DNA from: Diphasiastrum complanatum
Lineage: Eukaryota > Streptophyta > Lycopodiopsida > Lycopodiales > Lycopodiaceae
Assembly: GCA_029204225.1 (NCBI GenBank)
Contig: CM055097.1
Location: 57,864,519-57,928,518, forward strand
DNA length: 64,000 nucleotides
Direction: 5' to 3'
The notes beneath the pieces were generated by a model. It did no database searches. It was not told the DNA's origin and saw only the letters and a list, made by a program, of their open reading frames with translations. The translations under genes and the position numbers were made by a program. Positions 19,768-31,594 of the stretch are shown here, in pieces (positions within the stretch are counted from its first letter, which is position 1; every line of letters begins with the position of its first letter).

Positions 19768-22739
19768 ATAAGTGTACATAATGAAGCCCAGCCAATAACA
19801 CACGTAAGAGAACAGCTTCATTCAAATCGCCAAGGATCAGTTTGCTTTTCTATTGACCCCACAGGCCCCAGTCTTTTTTGTGCATTTTGTTTTGAACTAG
19901 GTAGAATACTAGGAGGAGAAATATATATAATCTTCGTTTTTTTTTGGTGCTCCCAAAAATGCATTTCTGAGAACGTTTTTGGCCAGAAACGCGTTTCTGG
20001 GCAACTATATAGTATATAGTTACTAGCCTTAGGCCAACTTTATTTTTCTCTCTATTTGTATTTGTTCAAACTTTCAAGAACTAGTTAGCCGACCTACTAA
20101 GTCACTTGTCAAATTCACCATGCTTAGGTCGAGATCATGCTTGGGATTATGTACTCGTTTGCTCTGCATATGGAATCTCCAGCACTAAGAGGTAGAAATG
20201 TAACTATTGCAAGACGAGCTAGGCAAGCACCCACATATGTATGGTAGCACACCTCTTGAATGTGTGTGGCAACAAGATCCCACCTTGTCCAATGCACCAC
20301 CAGAGAATGATGTTGCCCAGGCTCCGCACATCATCCTTCATGCATTTCTGCACCGTGAGCCACTAGCATGGGCAGGTGAGCTTCTATAGAACAACGATCG
20401 TAGTGATATAAAACTATGTCAAGTTTGTACTTTCCTTGATGCTCAGTTTCTAGAATCTAATATCTTGAAGTCGACAATTTATTGTCTTAAACATTGGTGA
20501 TCGCACATGACACTCATAGTTCCAAATCCTTGCATGCCGAATATTTCACTCGAGCCTAATCACGAGGGCAATATCAACGCCAAGCCAACAGCACTCCTAC
20601 GGACTTGGATGAGGACAAGGAGTCTGAGGAGGAGAGCGTTAATACATAAATGTGCCAATATTGATAACATTTGTGAAATGATATATTTAGTATTTGGGCT
20701 TGACTACATTAACTTGTAGATTGCAAGTCTGGAATCTGGACCTGAATCAAATATTGTGTGCACTCAAGAGTTGGCACTTGCCACTAAAGTGACTAGTCTC
20801 TAGTGTGTCAGTTGTGCAGATGCCCAAAGAAATCACTATTTTCTAGTTTTCTACCAATATATGCATAATACGTTGACATTTTTATTATTTAGGATGATTC
20901 TTTTTAAAGAGGGCCCAACACAAATCAGCCGAACCTCGAACTCATCTGGTTCTAAACTGCCCAATATGAACTCCCATGAAACCTTATATCAAATATACAT
21001 CAGAACCAAAAAAAGCACCAAAACCTCTCTTGTTGCTCTTAAGACTTCCAAAAAGCTTTTGATAAGGTTCTATAAGCTAGCTATGTTAAGGATGAAGACC
21101 CCACTGAAGATGCTCAACATTAAAAGCTGAGAAAAGATGCAAGCTGTCTACCAGGTTTTCACTCTACAATCCAGTGAAAATACACTTCCAATGGCTATCC
21201 ATAATCCCAATAAGATATAGTAAGTCAAGCAAAGATGCGAGCTCCATACTGGTCCTCTTTCAATTCACATAGAGATGTTTCAAGAGTAACCTAAGCAATA
21301 TGGTGGAAGTGTCATATATGTGATCAAGATATAACACTAAATACATTTAGTTTTCTTAGAAAACATAACATGCCTTCATTGAGATAGTGGTGCTTTAGAA
21401 GACTTTTGACCTTTGGGTCTCTTGGAAATTTCACAAGATGAAAGTGGGACTTTTACAAGAACAATTGAAAGGTATCTTGCCTATGTTTTCAGTTGGATAC
21501 AATTCAGACTACGCAAGCGCACGTCCTTTAAGGTGAGAATTACACTAAGATACACATAATATGTAAGTCAAGTGAAGATGCGAGCTCCGTACCTGTCCTC
21601 TTTCAATTCACATAGAAATGCTTGACAATGAAGGCAAACAAGATCATTGCTCCGAGGATGAGGACGACAAATAAAGTTAATTTCCAGTCAAGGTGTGGAG
21701 ACGAACCAAAATGTTGAGTAAACCTATTTGGGTTTGCATGTAGATATACATGTTGTTGGCTGAGATTATTGATTAATATCTCTACGAAGACCTAAATGCA
21801 AAAGGTAAACCTAGTTAGAGCTGCATGTAGGAATGCATGTTACTGGCTGCACTTGGTTGGAGATTTATTTGCTAATAAAAATTAGATCTTCTACTAAATT
21901 ATGTTTTGACATTTGCATGCTCAAGCCCAATTCCATTAGGTAATGAGCATCCTGAAAAATCTTGTTTATACCTATCCTTGAAAAAACACAAAAAAAAAGC
22001 TCAAAAAATTTTATAGCAGAAATTCGACTCCCAGTTTCTATAATTTTTCAAAACTACATCAACTCAAAAAACTCGGAATTTTTTGATATCCAAAAGTTAG
22101 AATTTTTTGATACCGTATCAACTTGAAAAATCCGTAATATTTTCGAGACCCAAAAATCTAAAATTTTCGATACAGAATCGACTCGGAAAATCCATAATTT
22201 TTCGAGTCATTGTAATTTTCGAGTCAATGTATATTTTCAAATGACTACTTACACTTGAAGCATACTCAAGTGGATGATACAAGTAATACTTCACAACGTG
22301 AAAGTTATGGAACTTTCAAGAGGGTGTCAATTATATAGGGAAAGTACCAAGAGTGCAAGCAAAGAACTATATGTGGTGGCAAACGATAAGTTCAATGTTA
22401 CAGGTGGCAGTTGTAACAAGCTATGTAGGAAGTTCAGTTCAAAAAGCAACTTTAACTCCAAGAAGGAGTTTGGTTCATGCACAAACTGGTCATCATAGAA
22501 GCAAGTTTCTTTCATAAGCAAGGTGACGACGTATCATGAATCTTTATCTCTGCTTTTGTTTATCGTCATGGATTATTTTGGTGTAGGTGTCAGAAACCCG
22601 CACCTTTATGTCAAGTTTCTATGGTCTAATGTCAAGTTTCATGTTAAAACTTAGACCCTACCAATGTTGTACACCCATGGGGGGCTTCTTTTTATATCAA
22701 TTCACCTTATAAGGTTATAGGGACTATCGGAAATAGGAT
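19765..22739. other. Gene-poor stretch with small duplications
   Basis: No reliable gene is seen; short ORFs at 20207, 20507, 20861 and 22274 have no recognisable motif. A block of about 60 bp with GATGCGAGCTCC, GTCCTCTTTCAATTCACATA is duplicated (about 21220-21285 and 21560-21625). 22015-22250 is a degenerate AT-rich tandem array of words like AAAATCCGTAATATTTTCGA. Earlier PAT1 exons might hide in the left part, but none was found. Confidence 0.45.
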
Positions 22740-22744
22740 AGATA

Positions 22745-25563
22745 ATGTAATGCGGAAACTTCCTACTTCCAATGCATGACTACGCCTATCAAAAATTGAA
22801 CAAAAAGCAGTAGTGATAAAAATCACAGTCAATCTTTAGCAACTAACTTTGAAATCGCTAGATACTAAGTGATTATGTAGCCAAACATAAAGTATTGAAT
22901 TCTCAGACAATTTCTATCAGTTACAAAAGCAATACAGAGATGCATGCATTCTGACATATACTGAACGCAATAAGAAGATAGTATCGATTCAGAAAAACAA
23001 AATCAGATGCTAATGAGCGCAAAACAATAGCGGATAGAAACCGCGCACTCTAAGCTGTCTCTGAGTAACTGAGAATAAGTCTGATAATAAGCAGCTCTAC
23101 TGAATAGCAGTAGCGCTATAGCAACTCTAAAATAAATCTCTAAAAGACTGAGTTAGAATACTCAAGAGAGTTCAAGCTTGAAAGCTTGATAGAGAGCTAA
23201 CAACAATACTTTCTGATTATGAATGATCTGCTTGATAAGAGCGCAGGAAGCGTCGTGTAATAACACTCAACTCCTTCACAATTCACAGTGTTGATGCGGG
23301 GTTGGCTGATAAAACAATGGCACTTTGATTATCACAAAATAATGTCGTCGAAGCATATTGATTCAGACCGATATCTGAGAGTAAGTTCCTCAACCAAATT
23401 GCTTCCTTTGTAGCTTGAGAGGCTGCGATATACTCTGATTCAGTGGAAGATAGAGCTATTGAAAATTGCTTGCGACTGTTCCAGGAAATTGGACAACTGT
23501 TGAGGAAAAATGTAAATCCTGAAGTGGATTTACGAGTGTCTACGTCTCCTGCCCAACTTGCATCTGTGTAACCACTGAGTAAATTGAGTTTGTCGTTGCC
23601 GACTGCTCCATAACAAATGCAAAAGTCCATAGTAGCTCGAAGATATCTCATGACTCTGATAAGAGCTTTCCAATGTGTTACACCAGGATTAGTCACAAAC
23701 TAATTGAGAGAGCTGACTGCAAAAGCTATGTGTGGCCTAGTACAGATCATGGCGTACATAAGAGATCCTATAATAGAATGGTAAGGATACTCACGCATTT
23801 GCTGCTTCTCATGAATTGTTTGGGGACACTGGTCCTTTGACAATTTGAGACCTGGTTCCATCAGTGAGAGAGCTAACTTGCAATTAATCAGATTATATCT
23901 GACTAACATGTTGTAGATGTACCTCTGTTGTGTAATGTAGACCAAGTTTCCTGTCTCTGTGGATTTGTATACCAAGGCAGAAATGAGCTTCGCCCAGATC
24001 GGTCATGTCGAATTCGGAAGATGGCATTGTCTTGGCCTTTTTTATCAGTATTATTGCTGAAAAGCAATGTATCATCCACATATAAAGTGATAATGATAAA
24101 AGACTGCTGCACTGCTTTGAAGTAAACATTTGAATCTGAAGAGCTAGGTGTGTAGCCGTGATCAATAAGGAAAGTATTGATCCTTTGAAACCATGCTCGA
24201 GCAGATTGCTTCAAGCCATAAAGTGCCTTATGGAGTTTACACACATGATTGTGTTTACCCTCGATAATATAACCTTCGGGTTGCACCATGTAAATATCTT
24301 CTTCGATAACTCCATTGAGATATGTTGTTTGTACATCCATTTGATGTATTTCCAAATCTGCTGCAGCGCCAAATGATAGCAAAAGTCGAATAGAAGAATG
24401 CTTGACTACTGGACTGAAGGTCTCAGTGTAATCGACGTTGTATACCTGAGAAAATCCTCTGGCGACAAGTCATGTCTTTCTCCTGTTGATGCTTCCATCT
24501 GCATTGTACTTGACTTTGAAAATCCATTTGCAATCAACTATGTTTTTGCTAGCAGGTAATTCGACAATTGTCCATGTCTGGTTCTTGATACGAGATGAAT
24601 ACTCTTTATCCATAGCTTCTTTCCAAGATCTGAATCAGGCTGACTCAGTGCCTCTTGGACAGACGTCAGTTCCTGAACAAGGTAGGCTGCAGACTTGTCG
24701 ATATACCGGTTAGGTGGTTTGCTTGCTCTTGAAGATCTTCTGGGTAATAGAGGAAGTTGATCATTTCCATCATACGAAAGTTGCTGAACTGCAACATCAT
24801 CATCTTCTGATTCGTCGTTGATTTGTTGTTCGTCAAAAGTAGAAGAGCTTGGACCTTCAATGGGAATAGTCAACTGAGGAACTGGAAAGTTCAATGTGTC
24901 AGGAGAATCTGAAAGGTCGGCTACATGGGAACTGCCTTTTCCTTTGAGGTCTTGAAACTGATCTTCTTTGAAGATGACATCCCGGCTAGTGAATATCTTC
25001 GACTCGATGGAATTGAACACCTTGCAGGCTTGATCTGAAGTAGTGTAGCTAATGAAAATACATTTGATACTCTGGAAGTCGAGCTTCTTCCTGAGATCAC
25101 GAGGTATCTGCGCAAAAGCAGTACATCCAAAAACTCGTAGGTTTGATAAAGAAGGTTTGGTACCTGTCCAAACTTCGAATGGTGTTTTGTCTGAGAGACC
25201 TTTAGTAGGACATTTGTTCTGAATATAGGTTGCTGTTGAAATAGCTTCAGCCGAGAAGGACTTCGGAAGTGTAGCATGTGATAACATGCACTTTGCCGAT
25301 TCAACTAAGGTTCTGTTCTTTCTCTCAGCAAGACCATTTGACTGAGGCGAATAGGAAGTAATGTATTGTTGCTCAATGTCGTTGTTAAGGCAATACTCCT
25401 TGAATTCGGTGGAGATGTATTCTTCCCTGTTATCTGACCTCGATGCTTTGATTCGTTTGCCAGTTTGATTCTCAACATGCTCTTTGAATTGTCTGAATTT
25501 GATGAAAGCCTCTAATTTCTGTTTAATGAAATAAACAGTTGTCCTTCTGGAATATCGTCAACT
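22745..25563 (-). mobile_element. Ty1/copia element 2: 3' half
   Basis: From right to left: the integrase C-terminal half, reverse transcriptase, RNase H and part of an LTR. The right end stops abruptly at about 25563, so gag and protease are missing. RNase H breaks off after LSANPA (23283) and is joined directly to LTR-internal sequence, which shows a deletion of the pol 3' end and the polypurine tract. LTR blocks match those of copia element 1. Confidence 0.8.
23283..25563 (-). pseudogene. Copia integrase-RT-RNase H remnant
   Basis: Integrase: KRIKASRSDNREEYIST (the second Asp), YSPQSNGLAERKNRT (the catalytic Glu) and the C-terminal ATYIQNKCPTKGL with LRVFGCTAFAQIP. Reverse transcriptase: QMDVQTTYLNGVIEEDIYM and YVDDTLLF near 24075. 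RNase H: YTDASWAGDVDTRKST, LSSTESEYIAASQA and FCDNQSA. At least three frame changes (near 24540, 23970, 23700). The same domain sequence recurs nearly unchanged at 62.7-63.9 kb. Confidence 0.88.
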
Positions 25564-25922
25564 GTGTTTGGCTAAGAGCCTAGGCGGTGGTATGGGACGT
25601 CGTCTAGGATGGAGGTCGGATCCAGCTTGATATGGTCACAGGCCAAGGCACGGTGGGTGGACCCGGATTAGGTCCTACGGCGGGGCGGAACGTGAATCGT
25701 TCGGTCTCTTGTGGTTAACCGGCACTTAGCCACTGCATGCTGAAAGCAGGTGCGTTGATCCGAAGTGGTTTTTTTGTAATTTACGTTGCTTCTGACGGAT
25801 TTCGAATTGGATTTGAAATGCATTTTTTATGTACTCCTTAGGGTTTGCCTTCCACTGTTTTTCAACCAAAATTGAAAAAAAAAAAAGTTTTAAGAAAAAC
25901 AATTTGGGGCCCGTGGAAGCCC

Positions 25923-25934
25923 TGCCACGTGGCA
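25923..25934. promoter_or_regulatory. TGCCACGTGGCA palindrome (G-box core), copy 1
   Basis: A perfect 12-bp palindrome around CACGTG, the plant G-box bound by bZIP and bHLH factors. It sits in the leader of the gypsy element. Confidence 0.6.
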
Positions 25935-26094
25935 CGTCCAGGGTAGGGCAAGTGGCAGTCCTTCCTAGTGAAAATCCGCTCAGGAATATGTGGGTTTCTA
26001 GTCACGATGGGCCCTCCTCAGCAATGAACAAAAACGTGAACTTTTTCCATTGCTGTTTGACCAGCAGGGGTTGCCAAAAAACAGTTGGCAAATC

Positions 26095-26106
26095 TGCCAC
26101 GTGGCA
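26095..26106. promoter_or_regulatory. TGCCACGTGGCA palindrome (G-box core), copy 2
   Basis: Identical to the palindrome 172 bp upstream. AGTGGCAG and AGGTGGCAG follow the two copies at similar distances, so a larger unit may have been duplicated. Confidence 0.6.
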
Positions 26107-26590
26107 TCTTTTGGGCCAAGTGAGGTGGCAGCTGGTAGCACCCTGCAGTAGCGATGCCTTCCAGATTCCTTACTGGAGAAATCGGGGCCCTCCCTGAAAA
26201 TCTAGGCAAGTTTTCTTCTTCCTGTCCCTATCTACCAACGATGGACAGGTTGAAGAAAAACAAGAAATAGAAGGGGGGGAGGGGGCTGTAAGCCACCTGG
26301 CTGGTTGCCAGGAGTTGGCCAGTAGGCTGAGGTGGAAGCTAGGTGGCAGGGTAAGGCCACAGTAGGATGGCATGGAGAGGGACGCATACCTCTCCCATGC
26401 ATCTGTTTTTTGTGAAAAGAGGGGTGGTGCATCCGTCTCCTTGCTCTCTCTTATTCCTCTTGGCAGCCATGGACAATACCATTTGATTTGTGAAGAGACA
26501 GCAAGAGTAGCCTTGTATCTACCTTCCTTGAGTAGCTTTTGATTCTCTTCTATCATCTCTTCTTAATTCACCTCTCTTCTTTTTGTAAAA

Positions 26591-27724
26591 ATGGAGCCTA
26601 CTCCTACCACACAGCCTATGTCCCCTACTAGAGTACCTGCCTCTGTCTTAGACCCTGATGCCTTGATGCTGGCAATTAACAATCTACAGCAACAGATTGT
26701 GGATATGCAAGCTAGACACAGTCGGGATCAGTAGGATCTCAAGGAATTGACGTAGCTAAGGCAATTGGTGCATCAACCCTTGTTCACTCCTGAAGTTTTT
26801 GTTGGGGAAAAGAAGGATAGAACCCCGGAGGCGGTCTTGCAATGGCTGGATCGATGGAATTCGCACTTTTCCATGCACGATTCATCCGAGGACAACAAGA
26901 TCAATCTCGTCGTCATGTACCTGCGAGGTAAAGCATTTACCTGGTGGCAAGATTTGAGGGGTAAGCCTAAAGTTCCTAGAAATTGGGAGGATTTTGGTAA
27001 GGCCTTTAAGGCGGCCTTCCTTCCTATTCTTGATGATTTTGAATTTTACTATCAGTATGCAACGATCCATATGGGGAACCGGCCCCAGGATCAGTATTTA
27101 CAAGAGTTTCAGGTAGTCTATTCTCGTTTTGCAACTAGAATAGATCCTGTTTTAGAAAAGTTGCATTTTATACTTGGGTTGCCAAGAGACTACCAACTAG
27201 AGGTTAGGAGGAACCAACCTCTTACCCTCGAGGATGTTGTTCGCTTCGCCAGGATCTACAATGATACTCGTATGATGGGTAAGGCTGAGACTGGTGTCTT
27301 GCCCGACGTAAAGGGTAAGAAGCCTTTCTTTCCAAAGAAATAAAAAGATAAGGCAAAGGATGGGGCTTCAAGTTCAGGTAAGTCGAAGAAAAGATCTACC
27401 TTGGACCAGGAAACCTTTCTGAAAGCCAGAAGCGACAATCCATGCTTTAACTGCATGGAACCAGGTCATGTCGCGAAGGAATGTCCAAAGAAACGGAAAG
27501 CTAAAGGGGCATCTTTTAAGATGCCAGGTAACTCTAGCATATCTTGTGTAAATCTTTCCTTTGCTGGTAATTCTGTGTGTGAGCATTGTTGTTTTAACAC
27601 GATTGTTTTTGGCCCTCATGACCTCATTCAGATGAAGGGGGTTGTGGGTGGTCAAGCCAAAACTGTTTTATTTGACGATGGTTCCACACATAATTTTATT
27701 AACGCTAATTTGTGCAGAAGCTAA
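26591..27724 (+). pseudogene. Gypsy gag and protease
   Basis: The start is MEPTPTTQPMSPTRV at 26591. A retrotransposon gag domain follows (VLQWLDRWNSHF, YLRGKAFTWWQDLRG, FKAAFLPILDD). The CCHC knuckle CFNCMEPGHVAKEC is near 27440, and the protease motif VLFDDGSTHNFI near 27665 has Asp-Asp where Asp-Ser is common. Stops at about 26732, 26753 and 27342, then 27722, break it. Confidence 0.85.
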
Positions 27725-29186
27725 AGGTGGAAACAAGGCAAAGTGACCACCGATACACAGTGAAGCTGGCAACTGGTGCAGAAAGCCAAGTATGGGACCG
27801 GATAGTCTACCAATTGAGATTCAAGCCTATGAAGATAGTTTAGACTTTCATATTATGAATCTAGACAGGGTAGATGTTATACTTGGTAAGGAGTGGTTCT
27901 ATGAGAGGAACGAGTCTATGAAGAAAAACTATGTAACACACACTTTATCGTTCTTGCATAACGGCTCACTCATAGAATTGAATGGAAATGTTGATATTTC
28001 TACTCCGTATACGCTTTCTGCTTTGGAAATTGTTAAATGTATAGATATTGTTGATTGCAATTCTTATTTATGCTCGTTAAAAGATTTTACTTACCATGAA
28101 GAACGTAGTTTGCAATTTTACGATCTCCAAATGGAACTAATGTCTAATAACCTAAAGCAAGAAAACTCACCAGAAGGTGAAATTTTTGGGAAACTTAGGC
28201 AAGAATTTAACGATGTGTTTCCTGAGCAGCTTCCTGAGGGTCTTCCCCCCTCTAGGGGTGTTGACCATGGTATTAAACTGATTCTTGGTAGTTCTCCTAT
28301 ATCCTTGTATCCATATAGGATGAGTACTACTGAAGAGGATGAAGTTTATAGGCAACTGCAAAATTACCTAAAGATGGGCCATGTTAGGCCTAGTAAATCT
28401 CCCTAGGGGGCACCTGTGCTCCTTGTTGATAAAAAAGACGGAGGTACTCATCTTTGTGTGGACTTTAAAAAGTTGAATAAGTTAACGATTAAAAACCGTT
28501 ATCCTTTGTCGCGAATGGATGAACTGGTTGATCGATTGCATGGTGCAAAGTACTTCACCAAAATCGATTTGAGATCTAAGTATCATCAGATTCGCATAAA
28601 AACTAAGGATATTGAAAAAACCGGGTTTAGAACTAGGTACGGCCATTATGACTTTTTTGGTTTTAACATTTGGCTTGACAAATGCTCCAACGACCTTCCA
28701 GTAGATGATGAACGATCTTCTTCGTCCATATCTGGGAAAGTTCGTAATAGTCTACTTGGATGATATTCTCATCTACAATAAGACCTTGGAGGAGCATGAG
28801 GAGCATTTCAGGACTATCTTAAAGTTACTTAGATAGGAGAAGCTTTTTGCCAAGGAGTCCAAATGTGTGTTCTTCCAGAAAAGGTTGTTATACCTTGGTC
28901 ACATTATTTCAGACCGCGGGTTGGAAATTGACCCAAATAAAGTCCGACAAGTACGTGAATGGCCTATCCCTAAAACCATCTGGGAGGTTAAGTCTTTTTT
29001 GAGCTTTACGAGGTTTTTTCATCGATTCATCTTGAACTATGCATTAATTGCATTGGCCTTGACGAATGTCCTCAGGGGGGCTAAGAGAGCACAGTAAATT
29101 CAGTCCTCCGGTTACATGGACTGAAGAGTTGAATCAGAGTTTTGAGAACCTCAAATACTGTGTAACTACAGCGCCGAAGCTCGCCA
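27725..29186 (+). pseudogene. Gypsy reverse transcriptase with truncated RNase H
   Basis: The protease end includes VDVILGKEWF. The RT opens with LPEGLPPSRGVDHGIKL and continues [36 protein letters not shown] and, after a frame change near 28660, [12 protein letters not shown] and [10 protein letters not shown] (near 28755). It then has GHIISDRGLEIDPNKV. Stops at 28404, 28721 and 28831, and the frameshift, inactivate it. FENLKYCVTTAPKLA marks the RNase H beginning, where the element ends. Confidence 0.87.
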
Positions 29187-29610
29187 TACGCATTCTCTCA
29201 CAGGATTGCGCATCGAGTGCATGTGAGAGGAATTGGAGTTTGTTCTCTCTGATTCATACGAAGAGGAGGAACAAGCTCAATGTTGCACAATTAGACAGGT
29301 TGGTGTATGTGCACGCCAATCTGCGGCTTCTGAAGAAGTTGAAGAGGGGAAGGGAACCTATGCAGGTAAATTGTAATTTGATAGTTGCAATTGTGTTGGA
29401 ACATTGAAATTTGAATCCTTAGTGACATTCTAAATGTGTTGTTCTACTGTCTACATACTGTAGGTAAATCCATATGACATTGATGTGACGAAGGTTCCAG
29501 ACCTACCACCAAGGTCACAGGAGGTGGAGGACATGTATGCACTACTCCATGATGACGCCATGCAGTTTGCAGGTGAATTTCAAATTCCAATTTCAAGCTT
29601 TAAAATTTGA
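29187..29610 (+). pseudogene. hAT transposase C-terminal (dimerisation) exons
   Basis: Starting inside the same open frame as the gypsy RNase H, the protein changes to ILSQDCASSACERNWSLFSL, IHTKRRNKLNVAQLDRLVYV, HANLRLL. This is the plant hAT or DUF659-type dimerisation motif (S-x3-CERNWS). An intron, 29366-29463 (GTAAAT..TGTAG), joins GREPMQ to VNPYDIDVTKVPDLPPRS in phase. The frame ends at 29610. The N-terminal zinc finger and catalytic core are missing. Confidence 0.8.
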
Positions 29611-29796
29611 ATTAGCCCTTGAGCCTTGAGGCTTGGGCCCTTGCAAGTTGGTCCTTGGAAGTTTGAACTTTGAGCTCCATCCCATGCTCTAAGTAGTAAG
29701 TTCTGACCTGTATGCATGCTTGGATGCATGTTGCATGCATAATCAATAAATTGATCAGAAGATTTCTTGCATGAAACTATTTTTGGTAATTCTAGA

Positions 29797-30684
29797 TCAA
29801 AAAGCAGATTTCCTAGTGGCTAGGTTGTAAAGAGAATCACAACCACCTAGATCCTCATCATTAGTAGTAAAGTTGATTTGCTTGCTACCTTCATCTCTTT
29901 GCTTCTTCAAACATTCATTAGCAAAATGCCCTTTGATTCCACAATAAAAGCATTTTAACTTGGTTCTATCTTTCTTTTCGCCAAAAGAAGTCTCACCTTG
30001 ATCTTGCCCTTTAGACCATTTGCTTTTACCTTTGCCCTTGAACTTGCCTTTGATGAACATAGCCTCCTCTTCATAATGAGATGTCGATGTAGATCCATCT
30101 CTTGCTTGAAGCCTAAACTCTTCATTCACCAATACTTCTTGAAAATCCATCAAGCTTGGCAAAGTCTTTTGTATTGCAAAACTTTAAACAAGATTAGCAT
30201 GATCGTCCAACAAGCCATTAAGTATAACTTGAACAAGTTCTACCTCCTTAATGCTCTCATCAATACATGCTAACTCATCATTGAATGCTTTAACCCTCAA
30301 CACAAAAGCATGAGCACTCTCTTCCTTCTTTTGCAAACTTTGAAAGATTTGTCTTCTTAGAGTCAACACTCTAGATGTAGACTTGGATTCATAAAGCTTC
30401 TTCAAAGCTTCTCAAGCCTCTCAAGATGAATTGCTCTTACCAATCTCCTTGAGTAGCTCATTGGTAACATTCATCTTTATCATGTGTAGAGCTTTTTTAG
30501 CTCTCGTCATACCTCACTTGATCTTGAGGTGCTTGCAGCCTCTCCTCCACACCTCCACACCTGCAACAATCTCCATCAACTCATTCATCTCCAAAAAGGA
30601 CTCCATCCTCACCTTCCAAGTAGAATAGTTGATTGAGGTAAGCCTATCATTGCTCTCCAACATAAAGCCTCCACTTGTAGCCAT
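29797..30684 (-). pseudogene. Copia gag (DUF4219/UBN2 type)
   Basis: The start is ATG 30684 (MATSGGFMLESNDRLTSINY, then STWKVRMESFLEMNELMEI). After stops near 30514 and 30410 come IKMNVTNELLKEIG, ALKKLYESKS and LTLRRQIFQSL. The CCHC knuckle CFYCGIKGHFANEC lies near 29955. It ends at 29797. In-frame stops make it inactive. Confidence 0.82.
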
Positions 30685-31270
30685 GTTGAAGTGACCTGAT
30701 CTTCTCCTTTCAACCTGTTCCAATGCTCAAAGCACTCTTTTGATTGACAACAAATGTATTCAAAAAGAAATCACAAAGATATGGAAACTCTCAATTCTCT
30801 TCTAGCACTATTACTAGTAAATCAACACATAGAATGAAGAATTTTTGATCAACCTATGATCCACACACAATCTAATGAATCTTGTCACTTTCTAAGATTG
30901 AAACACACTCTATTGAAGTCCAACAAACTTCAAAAAATAGAGATCCAATCCAAATTAGGGTTTTGACAAAATCACAAAAAATTGAATGTCTCAAATTCTA
31001 CATGCAATTGCCTAAAACTTGATATAGAATCTTGTAGCCTCAATTGAAGCTTTCTCAATGCTCTAAAAATCGGCCACATCTAGTAAGCCAAGTAAGAAAT
31101 GGGAATTCCACAAGTTCATAAACCTAAATTGAGTTTTGACTTACAAAAGATCAATTCTACACATGATTCTTGATTTTTGAGTAGAAACTATTCTAGCATG
31201 CTCTAGAGATAGAAGCTCCTCCAAATCTTTGCTAAATGTGGTTGTACCTTCCATAACTTGCAACAGAAGA

Positions 31271-31282
31271 GCTCTGATACCA
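31271..31282 (-). promoter_or_regulatory. Primer-binding site of copia element 3
   Basis: TGGTATCAGAGC on the minus strand directly abuts the LTR, complementary to initiator tRNA-Met. Confidence 0.85.
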
Positions 31283-31477
31283 TGTGAAGAATTTCATACC
31301 ATTTAAGATCCAAAATCATCCCTTGATCTTTGGTTAATTTACACCATTTGCAATGTAGAAAATCAACATCTACTTGATGAAAGAGATGTAACTCAACAAG
31401 ATACTGATCAAACATCAAATATATGATTAAAATGAAGTTGTTGTCCGTATAATAACAGTACCCTACTGTATTTCACA
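31283..31477 (-). repeat. LTR of copia element 3 (195 bp)
   Basis: It starts TGTGAAGAATTT and ends GTATTTCACA, so the six terminal bases are inverted copies of each other, as expected for an LTR. It is unusually short for copia. No second copy is in the window. Confidence 0.65.
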
Positions 31478-31594
31478 TGTGTGGATCCAAAAATAGCAAA
31501 ATACAAACATTCTACACACAAGATTGCAAGATATCATCAAGATAGTGCACCAATGGATAGATTATGGTCCAATGAGGACCGAATCCATTGGAAA

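Larger units (their letters stand above)
25570..29186 (+). mobile_element. Ty3/gypsy element, truncated at its 3' end
   Basis: A leader or LTR-like region (25570-26590) is followed by gag, protease and reverse transcriptase; RNase H stops after its first residues at about 29186, where a hAT gene begins. No primer-binding site or LTR edge could be fixed. The leader includes a GC-rich part (25570-25740) and two identical 12-bp palindromes. Confidence 0.75.
29797..31477 (-). mobile_element. Copia element 3: 5' end (LTR, PBS, leader, gag)
   Basis: The 195-bp LTR (31283-31477) has TGTGAA..TTCACA ends. A primer-binding site adjoins it (31271-31282), followed by a leader of about 590 bp and gag up to 29797. 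Pol is absent. The gag N-terminus is related to that of the non-autonomous element at 44.4-49.0 kb. Confidence 0.78.

Noticed and set aside
22274-22521. Possible small gene at 22.3 kb
   Set aside because: 74 codons with no motif and no splice or promoter signal; likely chance or an old element tail.
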